Shown one piece after another: positions 26,261-35,314 of a stretch of 64,000 bases of DNA. Location of the stretch: positions 186,001 to 250,000 of the forward strand of contig JAUIHT010000006.1 of the NCBI GenBank assembly GCA_030432235.1. The letters run 5' to 3'. The first letter of the stretch is position 1; every line of letters begins with the position of its first letter. Source of the DNA: Verrucomicrobiia bacterium. GTDB taxonomy: Bacteria > Verrucomicrobiota > Verrucomicrobiia > Opitutales > Cerasicoccaceae. Made by a program: the position numbers and the translations under genes. A model generated the notes under the pieces. It was not told the DNA's origin. It was given only the letters and a program-made list of their open reading frames with translations, and did no database searches.

Positions 26261-28282
26261 ATGCCATTGCGCACTTCCCCTATCGACTCACAACCAACAG
26301 GATATGCCTCCTTGCTGATCACGCTCGCACTAGTGGCTCTTTCGGTGTCCGTTTCGGCTGGGCCCCTGGACAAAATCGACAAAATCCCCAGTGGAGAACT
26401 ACTCCCACCCACTGCATACTTGGAGGAAGGAACGGCACCAGCTAAAGTCGAAGAACCGGTAGCATTTTCAGTGAAGCTGCCCGCAAAATTGACGGATATA
26501 AAGGAAGCCTCGGTCGCCGATTTCGGTGCCTCTCCCTCGTCCCCGGACAACTGGCAAGCCTTCACCGATGCCATTGCCTTCTGCCGCGACCAGGGAATTC
26601 ATCGCCTGACTATCCCGCTGGGGATTTATCATTTTGCCACCCCCCGGGAACTGTCACTTGAGGGTTTGACCGACTTCACACTCGATGGCCAAAGCGCCGA
26701 GCTGATCTTCCAATACCCCACCGGAAACAACGCCGCCATGGTCGCAATTGAGAATTGTCAGCGCGTGCTTGTGGAAAACCTGATAATCGATTGGGACGTG
26801 GAGGTTGATCCGGTCGCCAGCATTGCCGAGGTAGTGCAAACCAATCCGGTGGTAGGCTACATCGATATCCGCTTCACCGAGTGGGAGCACTTCCCAAAAC
26901 GTGACGTACGGGTAACCTTCCTAAACCCCATGGACCCGGAAACGGGAACACTTGGCAGACCTGATGTGTTCTGGGCGGGAGGCTGGCGCTTTTCCGGCCA
27001 ATCTGAATGGCTTAACGATAATACGCTGCGCCTCTCCATCGCACCAGGTAACGAGGATTTCTTCGCCGAGCAATACCTCCCGGGCCTCCGCCTGCGCGTC
27101 TCACACTACCGCTACAACCTGAGCGGCATCAAGTTGGAGGACAGCACGAACCTGACCTTGCGCGATGTCACGATCCACGCCACTCCCGGCCACGGCATTG
27201 CGGGTGGCGTCGATGTCGACCACTTGGCCATGCAGCGCGTTCGCGTGGTTCGCCGCGCCCAGCCACGTCACGTTATCTCCAGTTGCAATGACCAGCTCCA
27301 CCTTTACAACACACGAGGGTTCCTGCTTTTCGAGGACTGTGAGTTTGCCGATGGTGGTGATGACGGCATCAACATCCACGATAACAGCAGCTCAGGCATC
27401 ACCGTGGTGGACGGGCGCACACTGGAGTTACATAATCTCCAGAAATGGAGCCATGAGATCGAGGCCGGTGACGAAATCGAATTGCGCCGCCCCAACCTCT
27501 CGCCACTGGGCTACCGCTCGTTCGTCCAATCCAGCGAGTGGGATGACGCCGGACGCAATTGCCGCATCACACTCGCCGATGACCTACCCGACGATTTACC
27601 CGGAGACACCGTGGTTTTCTATCGTCGCTTTGAAGCCCACGATATTATTGTGAGTAACTGCACGTTTCGTGACAACCGCGGACGGGGCATGTTGGTCAAA
27701 GGGACCCGGATGCTTATCGAAAACTGCCGGTTTCTGCGCACGCAGTTGCCGGGGCTTGTCATCACCGCTGGCACCGAGAAACGCTGGTCCGAAGGTTATG
27801 GCGTTCGCGACGTAACCATCCGCGACAACCTCTTTGACCACTGCAACACGATGTCGCGCGGCTATTACGAGTGGGGCTCCTATGACACCACGGAGCGGTC
27901 GGCGACGCTCTATTTGCGGACGTACACCTTGCGGTCGGATTATCCCATTTTTCAGGACGTGTTGATCGAGCGCAACCGATTCATCCACACCCCAAAGGAA
28001 CTCATATTCATCAGTTCCGCCGGGGGAGTCAACGTGCGCGACAATACCTTCCAGAACCCTGACAGACATATCCAGTCTTCCCCCCTACGAGGCATCATAG
28101 AGGTCAGACAATCTTCGGATATCGCTATCACCGACAATATCTGGCAAGCTTCAGCATATACTCCGAATGCGGGCATCCTATACGACCCGGACACCGTTTC
28201 CGGAATCTTGATAAAGAACAATCGCATCATGCCGGTCGAACCACAAGGCGACCATGAGCTCACTGGGCAAACGCAGCCGTGA
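26261..28282 (+). CDS. Secreted right-handed beta-helix protein
   Basis: 673 residues from ATG 26261; a GTG at 26198 would add 21 residues but no better signal. The signal peptide spans about 1-33 (SLLITLALVALSVSVSAG). The next domain opens with VADFGASPSSPDNWQAFTDAI, the typical start of pectin-lyase-like proteins, and continues as a parallel beta-helix with turns such as LLFEDCEFADGGDDGINIHDNSS, IVSNCTFRDNRGRGMLVKG and VRDNTFQNP. DGGDDGINIH resembles the conserved Asp-rich turn of GH28/GH110-like beta-helix glycosidases, so a galactosidase- or galacturonase-like activity is possible. It is divergent from the LacI gene at 25038 and converges with the GHL6-like gene 28 bases away. Confidence 0.72.
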   Translation: MPLRTSPIDSQPTGYASLLITLALVALSVSVSAGPLDKIDKIPSGELLPPTAYLEEGTAPAKVEEPVAFSVKLPAKLTDIKEASVADFGASPSSPDNWQAFTDAIAFCRDQGIHRLTIPLGIYHFATPRELSLEGLTDFTLDGQSAELIFQYPTGNNAAMVAIENCQRVLVENLIIDWDVEVDPVASIAEVVQTNPVVGYIDIRFTEWEHFPKRDVRVTFLNPMDPETGTLGRPDVFWAGGWRFSGQSEWLNDNTLRLSIAPGNEDFFAEQYLPGLRLRVSHYRYNLSGIKLEDSTNLTLRDVTIHATPGHGIAGGVDVDHLAMQRVRVVRRAQPRHVISSCNDQLHLYNTRGFLLFEDCEFADGGDDGINIHDNSSSGITVVDGRTLELHNLQKWSHEIEAGDEIELRRPNLSPLGYRSFVQSSEWDDAGRNCRITLADDLPDDLPGDTVVFYRRFEAHDIIVSNCTFRDNRGRGMLVKGTRMLIENCRFLRTQLPGLVITAGTEKRWSEGYGVRDVTIRDNLFDHCNTMSRGYYEWGSYDTTERSATLYLRTYTLRSDYPIFQDVLIERNRFIHTPKELIFISSAGGVNVRDNTFQNPDRHIQSSPLRGIIEVRQSSDIAITDNIWQASAYTPNAGILYDPDTVSGILIKNNRIMPVEPQGDHELTGQTQP

Positions 28283-28310
28283 GCAGTCTGACCAACTGCA
28301 ATTCAACTCA

Positions 28311-30353
28311 CTATTCGTAATAGACACCGATCATCTGGTGATGAAATATGCGGGAAACATTAAACTTCAATTTACCCTTGAGCACCGAATATTCGAGCTC
28401 AAGGCCTTCGGGCTCAAGACGAACAGATTTCACCTTTTCGGTTAGTTTCAAGGTAATGCCAATGTCGCTAATGGGTAGAAGCTCCTCGATCACTTCATAG
28501 GACTTTTGTCTACCAGACACATTACCGCCGTGCAGTTCCGCTTCACCACCACGGTTGATAGTGTGCGCGTGCAGGAGGTGCAACACGTAGCGCTTTTCTT
28601 TCGGTTGGTGCATAAGAGTCACACGTGCAGTGGACGGGAAATTGGATAACTCAAGGCGTTCGTCGGAAGCCAGCAGCCCACGCAAGGCCTTCGCAAGATA
28701 CTGCCTCAAGGCGACTTGACCGAACCCCCGGTAGATGGAGAAGACCGGATGAGCGAGGTAGAGCACGTTGCTTTTATGCACGCCACTGGCAAAGCCCGAA
28801 GGCTCGGGACGCGCCGGCGCATGCTGATGGCTACAGAAGTGCTCCCATGTTCGGTTGAAATATGAATCGTGAACATCGCCAAGAGATTCGCCATCGGTTA
28901 CTGTGAGGCGGCGGCTCTTCCCATACATAACGATTGGGCTTGAAACAATATCCGGCCGCAGTGCCTCATCGGGCTTTACATAGTCGGGCAAAAATTCTGA
29001 TAGTTCTCCAACGTCTCCGCCTACGTCGAACAACATGCCGCGCTCCGGATCCACACCACTGTTCTGACTGAGAAAGAGCTTACCGCCAGCCGCCAAGTAG
29101 GCGCGCAGTTGTGCCTCCAACTCCGGGCCAACTACCACATCATCAGGCAGCACCAGCATCTTGTAGTCGGCGAAGTCCATTTGCGGGTCAATGACATCGA
29201 ACAGGAAGTGCCCCTCCAGTAGCACGCGGACCGCACCCGTATCGGAAGCACTCTCACGCTGCGGATCACGGAAAAGTTCACCACCGCGTACCGACGCACT
29301 GCTGAGCAGGGCAACATCTGCCACATTGCGAGCCTCAACGGCAAAGTCCTCCTTTTGCGCGATTTCACGGTAGGCTTCGCCGATGATTTCGTAAGTGCTT
29401 GAGTCCAGTTCGCCAATGGGATGGAGCTGATCGCCGATGCTGCACCTGGCGCCGTAGGCCAGCATGGCGCAACACTCGTAGCGCAGGGCGTTGGGATGCT
29501 TATAGCCGCCGAACTCGCCCCAGGTGGAGTGAAACTTGCCTGTCATTCCCAGGTATTCCATGTCGAGGCGATGGACGTATTTGGCCGAAAGAGGAAAGTG
29601 GTCGTAACCCCAGCCGCCAGTGGGCAGGCTTTCCAGTTCCAGATGACTAAAGAACGGCAGGATATCACGGAAACCCGGCGTGACGTGACCGCTGTTGTGG
29701 AAGATGGGCATATCCGCGTTGATTGAGCGTACGGTCTCGGTCACGCGCTGGTAATACTTCATGAGCGCATCGAAGCGGCTCTGGAGTCGATCCTCGCGCT
29801 TCAGCGGGTCGAGGCCCTGTGACTGCATGTAGGTCAACGCCCACTGCGAGCAGTCCTCAGCCTGATTGATAATGTCCAAGAAAATACCATCTGCTTCGGG
29901 AAAAAGCTCAACGACCTCTCTCACCTGCTTACAGAGATAATCCAGATAGGGAGAATGGAAGCTCAGAGTCTTGAAGCCCGGAGTAAGATTGGAGTTCGCC
30001 CAACCGGCCAAACGGCCCTCCGGATCGAGCTCGCGCCATTCCGGGTGCTCCTCCGCAGCCAGATTGTGGACTCCCGCAGTCAGGTAAATGGGCACATTGA
30101 TGCCGATTTCCTTACAGGCTTCGAACTGGGCTCTCAGCAAGTCGAAGGCTAGCCCGGGGTGCCGCTTTCCGATCTTAGTGTCATAATAGCTCCAGCCGTG
30201 ATGACAGGTCGCAAAGGTCGTGACACTATTCACAGCAGCTCGTTTAAGCGTCTCCTGATAAGCGCGTTTGTCGAAGCACTCGCCAATACCGGGAATCGCT
30301 TCGGAAGTATGGAAATCCAAATGTATTTGTCGAAAGCGCAAGGTTTGCTTCAT
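28311..30353 (-). CDS. Putative glycosidase, GHL6 / beta-galactosidase-trimerisation type
   Basis: 680 residues from ATG 30353; the upstream GTG 30371 is less likely. The N-terminal TIM barrel has TFATCHHGWSYYDTKIGKRHP (about 47-65) and ADGIFLDIINQAED (about 154-167), where Asp160 is a candidate catalytic residue. A CHHGW-YY element is characteristic of the hypothetical glycosyl hydrolase 6 family, distantly related to alpha-L-fucosidase and GH42-type enzymes. A glutamine-amidotransferase-like domain follows (about 360-480, MLVLPDDVVVGPELEAQLRAYLAAGGKLFLS), then a small beta domain. There is no signal peptide, so it is probably cytoplasmic. It is divergent from an AraC regulator 81 bases away, which probably controls it. 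Confidence 0.68.
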   Translation of the reverse strand: MKQTLRFRQIHLDFHTSEAIPGIGECFDKRAYQETLKRAAVNSVTTFATCHHGWSYYDTKIGKRHPGLAFDLLRAQFEACKEIGINVPIYLTAGVHNLAAEEHPEWRELDPEGRLAGWANSNLTPGFKTLSFHSPYLDYLCKQVREVVELFPEADGIFLDIINQAEDCSQWALTYMQSQGLDPLKREDRLQSRFDALMKYYQRVTETVRSINADMPIFHNSGHVTPGFRDILPFFSHLELESLPTGGWGYDHFPLSAKYVHRLDMEYLGMTGKFHSTWGEFGGYKHPNALRYECCAMLAYGARCSIGDQLHPIGELDSSTYEIIGEAYREIAQKEDFAVEARNVADVALLSSASVRGGELFRDPQRESASDTGAVRVLLEGHFLFDVIDPQMDFADYKMLVLPDDVVVGPELEAQLRAYLAAGGKLFLSQNSGVDPERGMLFDVGGDVGELSEFLPDYVKPDEALRPDIVSSPIVMYGKSRRLTVTDGESLGDVHDSYFNRTWEHFCSHQHAPARPEPSGFASGVHKSNVLYLAHPVFSIYRGFGQVALRQYLAKALRGLLASDERLELSNFPSTARVTLMHQPKEKRYVLHLLHAHTINRGGEAELHGGNVSGRQKSYEVIEELLPISDIGITLKLTEKVKSVRLEPEGLELEYSVLKGKLKFNVSRIFHHQMIGVYYE

Positions 30354-30376
30354 AGGCGAAAGATGGTTCACGATTC

Positions 30377-30396
30377 GATTTAATGAAACTTAAATC
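30377..30396. promoter_or_regulatory. Inverted repeat GATTTAA-N6-TTAAATC between divergent genes
   Basis: Perfect 7-base arms separated by TGAAAC, in the 81-base gap between the GHL6-like gene (minus) and the AraC gene (plus). It lies just upstream of the putative AraC-gene promoter. It could be an operator for the adjacent regulator. Confidence 0.35.
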
Positions 30397-30398
30397 AC

Positions 30399-30428
30399 TT
30401 GTTCCCGGTCACGCATTAGTGGTATATT
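30399..30428 (+). promoter_or_regulatory. Putative promoter of the AraC-type regulator
   Basis: TTGTTC (30399-30404) and TATATT (30423-30428) are 18 bases apart. The -10 box lies 6 bases before the ATG at 30435, so the transcript would be nearly leaderless. Confidence 0.35.
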
Positions 30429-30434
30429 CTCACC

Positions 30435-31223
30435 ATGAAATCCGGATTCGAATGGAAGCGGTATCTACAAGCCCCCCCGGAGGTGGTAGCGCTGGCTCGC
30501 CCGGTTCATGGCATGTACGTCAGTCGCGAAACCTTTCAATTGCCAGACTTATGGGCGCTGCATTTTTACGAGTATCATGGCTATCTGGAGGTGGATGATT
30601 ATAGGTTCGATTTGCATCCCGGTGCGGTCACGTTGGTTCCGCCTGGGGCAATTGTCACCTTTCATTACGAAGGCCCCTCTCAACACCTATACTGTCACTT
30701 CCGTGGCCGAGGCCCACACACCAAACCATGGCCCGCCCCTATTTTCCTGCCTGCCGACAACCACTTGGCCATTCTCAAGCAACGTCTCACCGAAGCACTT
30801 GGATTCAATCATCAGGAACCCCTCCGGGTAAACGTCCGGCTTTGGGATGTGCTACTAGGACTGATTTCCACGCGGGCACTTCGAGAGAAGGGCGCCAGCC
30901 ACAAGGCAATCATGGAGACAGCCCTTGAAGTTGCCGGGCTTGAAATGGCCTCCGCGATAAGCGTAAGGGAATTGGCCGGGCGTTGCGGAATTTCCCACAA
31001 CCAGTTTATCCGCATCGTCCGACAGCATACCGGACAAACACCTCGCGACTGGCTGAACAAGATGCGTATTGACCGCGCATCCGAATTATTATCCTACTCC
31101 GATGTTCCAATTAAAGTGGTAGCTTGCGAAATCGGCATTTCCGATCTCCAACACTTCAATAAATTCATCCGGCAACACTTCGGTTGTTCTCCACGCGTTC
31201 TGAGACGCAATATACGAAGCTGA
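30435..31223 (+). CDS. AraC family transcription regulator
   Basis: 262 residues. The N-terminal cupin-like sensor domain (about 1-150) includes LHPGAVTLVPPGAIVTFHYEG, the usual metal-free sugar-binding barrel. The C-terminal AraC/XylS DNA-binding domain (about 165-260) has two helix-turn-helix motifs: AGRCGISHNQFIRIVRQHTGQTPRDWL and VPIKVVACEIGISDLQHFNKFIRQHFGCSPRVLRR. These regulators are usually activators of sugar genes. The gene is divergent from the GHL6-like glycosidase gene at 28311, its likely target. The start is ATG 30435. Downstream lies a 416-base stretch without a convincing gene. Confidence 0.88.
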   Translation: MKSGFEWKRYLQAPPEVVALARPVHGMYVSRETFQLPDLWALHFYEYHGYLEVDDYRFDLHPGAVTLVPPGAIVTFHYEGPSQHLYCHFRGRGPHTKPWPAPIFLPADNHLAILKQRLTEALGFNHQEPLRVNVRLWDVLLGLISTRALREKGASHKAIMETALEVAGLEMASAISVRELAGRCGISHNQFIRIVRQHTGQTPRDWLNKMRIDRASELLSYSDVPIKVVACEIGISDLQHFNKFIRQHFGCSPRVLRRNIRS

Positions 31224-31639
31224 GAAGCTTGGCCTTCACCGACTTCAAAACGAATCACCGCAGAGCTGCCAACTGAGACTATCTTCGAGTGCGTCCCGCA
31301 CATTGCCTTCACCATCCGGACGGTTGGCACCGCTAGCATGTGCCAGACAAGCTCTGATCATAACCACAAAAAAGCACCCCAAGACTAGAGATTTCCTAAC
31401 TCGACGAAATCACCACATATATCATTCGGGCACTAATTAAATCCCAGCCCGGGTAGCCAAAAAATGGCAAATACGAAACCATACTTCAAGACAGTAAGCC
31501 ACTCCACTAATGTCTCTCATTTTTAGGGACATTTTCATTCCTGGAATGTAAACTACTTTTCTGAAGGTTCGTATTTTCCTATAGATTGCACCGAAAGCCA
31601 ATTCAAGTTTATTGTCTCTGTTTACCATTCACAGTGCTC
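31224..31639. other. Intergenic stretch, possibly with a small ORF or gene remnant
   Basis: No gene of normal size is visible between the converging AraC and GH116-like genes, and I see no clear terminator hairpin. On the minus strand a 45-codon frame (31245-31382, TTG start) reads as a hydrophobic start, then AHASGANRPDGEGNVRDA, and ends at TGA. It could be a tiny secreted peptide or the relic of a larger gene; there is no ribosome-binding site I would trust. Confidence 0.3.
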
Positions 31640-34294
31640 TTAAAAATGAGCCAAGAAGACATCGCTTTGCGCTTCAACGACTCGGTCGACGGAATAGGAT
31701 TTTGTCTGGCCCTCCCCACAGTCCGTGAAAGCAAGTTCTCCGATTTCAATAGAACCCTCGCTCCAGCAGAGGCGAATACCACGCTCGTCCAGCGTTACGG
31801 TACCAAATCCACTTTCGATAGCTAGAAAGCAAGTAAAGGGACGCGTTTTGGAACAGGGGGCAAAGAATAGCGTTTGGGTGACACTGCTGTACCGGAGTCC
31901 GGAATAAGCCTGCAGGAGTGCGTAGCTTGCCATGGCACGCGCATAGTAGTTGCCACATTCATATTCATTCCAGGGATTGCGAATGTAACCGTCGTAGCGG
32001 GCACGGGCCGCGCGCACAACCTCCAGGCCCTCATTGAGTAATCCCGTCGAGATGAGATGGCTGGCCACCTGATATTCGATACCGGTCCAGACCTCGTCCG
32101 CGTAAACAAAAGGCAAAGAAGGCCGACCTCCCCGAGGCCAGGTGCACAGGATTAGCCCACCTTCACCCCCAGCAGCATAGCCTGGCCGCTGAAGATTAAC
32201 ATGATCCCGCAAGTCAGGCTTAAAATTGTAGCGATGAATGGCAGTGAGTGTGTCACACACATACTGCGCATTGAAGGGCGCCTGCAATCCTGCGGCAAAG
32301 GCAAACCACGCGCCGATGATACCGTCCGAGAGGCAGCCCTCGCCGTATTGATACTTCGGGCCCTCCCGCTGTAAAATCTCCGCATAGGCAGGATCCGGAG
32401 GCAGTTCCGAATCAACCCCGCGATAACCGAGGCCCATGCACTCCTCACGGGATACAGTCTGCTCGTAGTATTCCCCGTTAAAAAGATGCTCATCGAGATA
32501 GCGAGCCGCTCTCTCCGAAAGATTTCGATAGTAGGCAGCCTCCTTTGTGTTCTCGGTCGCATGACACATTTCAGCCATGGCCGCCAGAGCCGCTACGTAG
32601 ATGGAGCCACACATCCCGTCCGGCCCGTGAAACTCGATATCATAGGTGTTGTGGTGCGGTTGACTCATTATGCCACATTCATCGGGATCCCAGGTCCGGA
32701 TACAGAAGTCCAGACTCTTACGAGCCAGAGGCAGCAAGCGCTCGAGCCAAGCCCTATCCCCACTTATTTGCCAATCACGATATAGTTTGATGATGCCCCC
32801 GAGCTGACCATCTGCTGCCGGGTGAAAATCGTGACGCGTTTCCATGGTCCTGGGGATTGAAAACCGAAAATTCACATGCCCGGATTCATTCATATTGTGT
32901 TCGTACTCCTGCTCACGCATGGAGCGCTCCAGCTTCGGGAACAGGTGGGCCAGTGCCTGTGCATAATTCCACACGTGCGTACAACAACCCTCACACGATC
33001 CATAACTGACGCCGGACCCCTCCCAGGCCCAAAAGTCACCATTCTCCAAACGCAAAACGGTGGGCGATTTCAAGATGCCAAGATTGGCAGAGACTGCATC
33101 AAGTACTTCCGGCGGCAGGGTCGAACTCATCAGAGCCTGGTGAAAGGCTACCGTTCGCGCACGCAGTTGTGGCCCATTTTTTATGAGAAAATCGGCTACG
33201 GCTCCGGCATCCTTCCATCGACCCGCATACCAGGGACGCCACCAGGGCTCGGAACGATCTTCGACGATATTGGGCTCTGGCCCATAATAGTAGTGACTGT
33301 TAGGGAAATGCCAGGTTATGGCGATAGGGAAGCTGGCCGTCTCGCCAGGACCAAGGGTTGAGCGGAACAGAATCGATCCGCCGTTGCGGCCCACACACTT
33401 ATCTGCTCCTGCCCCAGCGTTCGTTTCGAAGCGCCCTTGTGAAATTTCGTTCCAAAGCATCGACACACTGTCGAACCAAATACCCCGGAACCACATTGCC
33501 TTTATTTCAGGCCCTTTTGAAAGCGATACCAGACTTGCTGAACCGAAGTGATCACATAACGGATCCTCTTTATTATAGAAGAAGATACCTCGCCCCGGTA
33601 TTATGCGGTTGCAGCTGGTCAGGCCGCCCTCGTTTTCACGGCGCTGAGCCAGGTGCGACAAATGATACGAAAACTGAAAGGTCTGCTCCCGATCGCTTTC
33701 ATTCGTAATGTGATACTCAAGAATAGCCGCAGGCGCACCGGAAGCCTCATCATCGCCTGGAATAAACGGGCTCCATGCAGTCACCACCACACTCAAGGGA
33801 AAGCGGCCATCCTTCAGCCGCACTTGCCCAAAGGGATAGTTACCCTGGAACTCAGCCTGCTCAAAGTGAGGCATACCAATGAAACCACTGCGGTGATAGC
33901 CCTTTGCCTGGGTTCCGAATGCATATAATTTGTCTTTCGGGCACGGAGCCTCCACAACCAAGGTACGGCGTGACAGCGACTCATCCTCAACATGCAGTAT
34001 CGCGGAACCGGCATCGACCAGCCATTCGTCATGCCCCGGCAGAGCAGATATATCCGGAAGATGCCTGATGGAGAAATCCTGAAGCCCTCCCTGCCCATTG
34101 AAGCAAATACTACCAGCCCCAATGCCTCCAAGTGGCATTGCCGTTTGCAGATTGTACTTCCCGGTCAATGTTCGCGTACTGGGATAGTTGATGTCTATTG
34201 GAGTTTCGTAGCTCATTGTTGGTTCAAGTATTTCAGGCATCCAGAACGGCACTTGGGGTACTCGGTCGTCACTCAATCGATGTGCCTTAGTCAT
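31640..34294 (-). CDS. GH116-like (GBA2/DUF608-type) glycosidase
   Basis: 884 residues. An N-terminal beta domain (about 35-340, with MPLGGIGAGSICFNGQGG) and a C-terminal (alpha/alpha)6 barrel (about 380-830) give the two-domain plan of family GH116 beta-glucosidases/glucosylceramidases. HHNTYD (Asp552) matches the acid/base motif, and DEVWTGIEYQVASHLI is the family's typical C-terminal segment. At the position of the usual nucleophile in the NEL segment there is Asn404 (SANLGIL), so the enzyme may be inactive or use another residue. There is no signal peptide, so it is cytoplasmic. ATG 34294 is used; ATG 34216 is an alternative. A TGTA-N9-TACA site lies 16 bases upstream. Confidence 0.72.
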   Translation of the reverse strand: MTKAHRLSDDRVPQVPFWMPEILEPTMSYETPIDINYPSTRTLTGKYNLQTAMPLGGIGAGSICFNGQGGLQDFSIRHLPDISALPGHDEWLVDAGSAILHVEDESLSRRTLVVEAPCPKDKLYAFGTQAKGYHRSGFIGMPHFEQAEFQGNYPFGQVRLKDGRFPLSVVVTAWSPFIPGDDEASGAPAAILEYHITNESDREQTFQFSYHLSHLAQRRENEGGLTSCNRIIPGRGIFFYNKEDPLCDHFGSASLVSLSKGPEIKAMWFRGIWFDSVSMLWNEISQGRFETNAGAGADKCVGRNGGSILFRSTLGPGETASFPIAITWHFPNSHYYYGPEPNIVEDRSEPWWRPWYAGRWKDAGAVADFLIKNGPQLRARTVAFHQALMSSTLPPEVLDAVSANLGILKSPTVLRLENGDFWAWEGSGVSYGSCEGCCTHVWNYAQALAHLFPKLERSMREQEYEHNMNESGHVNFRFSIPRTMETRHDFHPAADGQLGGIIKLYRDWQISGDRAWLERLLPLARKSLDFCIRTWDPDECGIMSQPHHNTYDIEFHGPDGMCGSIYVAALAAMAEMCHATENTKEAAYYRNLSERAARYLDEHLFNGEYYEQTVSREECMGLGYRGVDSELPPDPAYAEILQREGPKYQYGEGCLSDGIIGAWFAFAAGLQAPFNAQYVCDTLTAIHRYNFKPDLRDHVNLQRPGYAAGGEGGLILCTWPRGGRPSLPFVYADEVWTGIEYQVASHLISTGLLNEGLEVVRAARARYDGYIRNPWNEYECGNYYARAMASYALLQAYSGLRYSSVTQTLFFAPCSKTRPFTCFLAIESGFGTVTLDERGIRLCWSEGSIEIGELAFTDCGEGQTKSYSVDRVVEAQSDVFLAHF

Positions 34295-34309
34295 CCCTTT
34301 TTCGATTTA

Positions 34310-34326
34310 TGTATTTATAAAATACA
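34310..34326. promoter_or_regulatory. TGTA-N9-TACA site 1 (GH116-like gene)
   Basis: Inverted repeat TGTA, nine A/T bases, TACA, placed 16 bases upstream of the minus-strand GH116-like start. One of five identical-spacing copies in the window; the adjacent divergent promoter has another at 34456. Confidence 0.6.
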
Positions 34327-34455
34327 ATTATGTTTATCCACCCATGCATCATCGATGAAAAGAAAATTCATATATTATTTCTCCTAAATTTGCTAAATAT
34401 TAAGGACTCTATCTAAGCAAAAGAGCCATGGCTCCGACCAAAATAAACTTGTATT

Positions 34456-34472
34456 TGTATTTTTTAGCTACA
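34456..34472. promoter_or_regulatory. TGTA-N9-TACA site 2 (small secreted protein gene)
   Basis: Inverted repeat 44 bases upstream of ATG 34516. It lies between a possible -35 box (TTGTAT, 34449-34454) and a possible -10 box (CATTAT, 34471-34476), a position suited to repression. Confidence 0.6.
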
Positions 34473-34515
34473 TTATTGTTAGGACATCAAAAATCCCTAA
34501 CCTACCCATATAACC

Positions 34516-35019
34516 ATGATAAGAAACTATATCTCACTCACCCTGGCCGCGGCGCTCCTGGCATCCGCTTCCGTCTCGGCCAATGTGTACCAATCCACGG
34601 AAGCCGAAAGCGCCTATCGGGCCGACGGAAGCAGCGGATCGGCCACGCAGAATAACCTGCTGGAAATCAAGGAAGTCGACGGTGCCACCCTGGCCCGCAT
34701 CAAGGGCTCTATGACACAATGGGGCTACATAACCTACTGGATGGGTCTGCCCACTCCGGCAGGCGCTTCCACCATTCGCTTCAAGGTCTACAACACCGGC
34801 GAACCCACCGGACGTTACATCATCTACATTAAGGACGACTCCGGACAACAGCAACTGGGAGAGTTCGTCATTCCCGCCGACGCACCCAAAAATGAATTCG
34901 TTAACGTGGACTTTCCCGTTAACAAGCAGAATGAATGGGCCGGCATCATCGTGAAAAAGGCAAGCACGGATAACCTGCCCAGCCCCTGGATCGACTCCGT
35001 CAGCGTCCTGGTTGAATAA
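34516..35019 (+). CDS. Small secreted beta-rich protein, possible carbohydrate-binding module
   Basis: 167 residues. The signal peptide covers 1-22 (ISLTLAAALLASASVSAN). The mature part, about 145 residues, opens with VYQSTEAESAYRADGSSG and runs through alternating strands (TIRFKVYNTGEPTGRYIIYIKDD, NEWAGIIVKKAS) to a final DSVSVLVE. This is the look of a single jelly-roll binding domain; the opening resembles CBM6/35-type modules, but I cannot confirm a family. There are no catalytic features. It is preceded by a TGTA-N9-TACA site, which places it in the same putative regulon as the GH116-like gene it diverges from. A strong terminator follows at once, so it is a single-gene unit. Confidence 0.65.
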   Translation: MIRNYISLTLAAALLASASVSANVYQSTEAESAYRADGSSGSATQNNLLEIKEVDGATLARIKGSMTQWGYITYWMGLPTPAGASTIRFKVYNTGEPTGRYIIYIKDDSGQQQLGEFVIPADAPKNEFVNVDFPVNKQNEWAGIIVKKASTDNLPSPWIDSVSVLVE

Positions 35020-35050
35020 GGCAGTTCTCCTAAAAGATACTTACCAAAAG

Positions 35051-35081
35051 AAAGCGGCACCCATGGGTGCCGCTTTTTTTT
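35051..35081 (+). terminator. Rho-independent terminator after the small secreted protein gene
   Basis: A perfect hairpin (35051-35076, arms AAAGCGGCACCC / GGGTGCCGCTTT with an AT centre) runs into T residues to 35081. It lies 32 bases after the stop codon. Confidence 0.9.
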
Positions 35082-35245
35082 AGAGCGGGTTAAACTAAGC
35101 CATAGCCTCGTAGAACCGCCGCTTGCGGCGAGCCGTACAACTCAATCGAGACCACGGCTACAACTTTTCTTTGAAGAGCACTAGCTATAACCGCCAAACC
35201 TCTTGGCCAATAGCCAGAAGGCTTTTACCCCTAATCAACCTCCTG

Positions 35246-35281
35246 TAAATAAAAGCCCGAACCTTCGAAAAGGTTCGGGCT
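35246..35281 (-). terminator. Rho-independent terminator of the PEP-CTERM gene at 35315
   Basis: Arms AGCCCGAACCT / AGGTTCGGGCT (35254-35281) form a stem with a six-base loop. Read on the minus strand it is followed by TTTTATTTA. It lies about 33 bases past the stop of the minus-strand gene. Confidence 0.88.
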
Positions 35282-35314
35282 ATGGGTGTGTCAAATAAGC
35301 CAGAGCTCTTTGCC

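Noticed and set aside
35112-35130. CGCCGC-TTGCGGCG hairpin
   Set aside because: Very short and without a T run; two strong terminators on either side already account for both converging genes.
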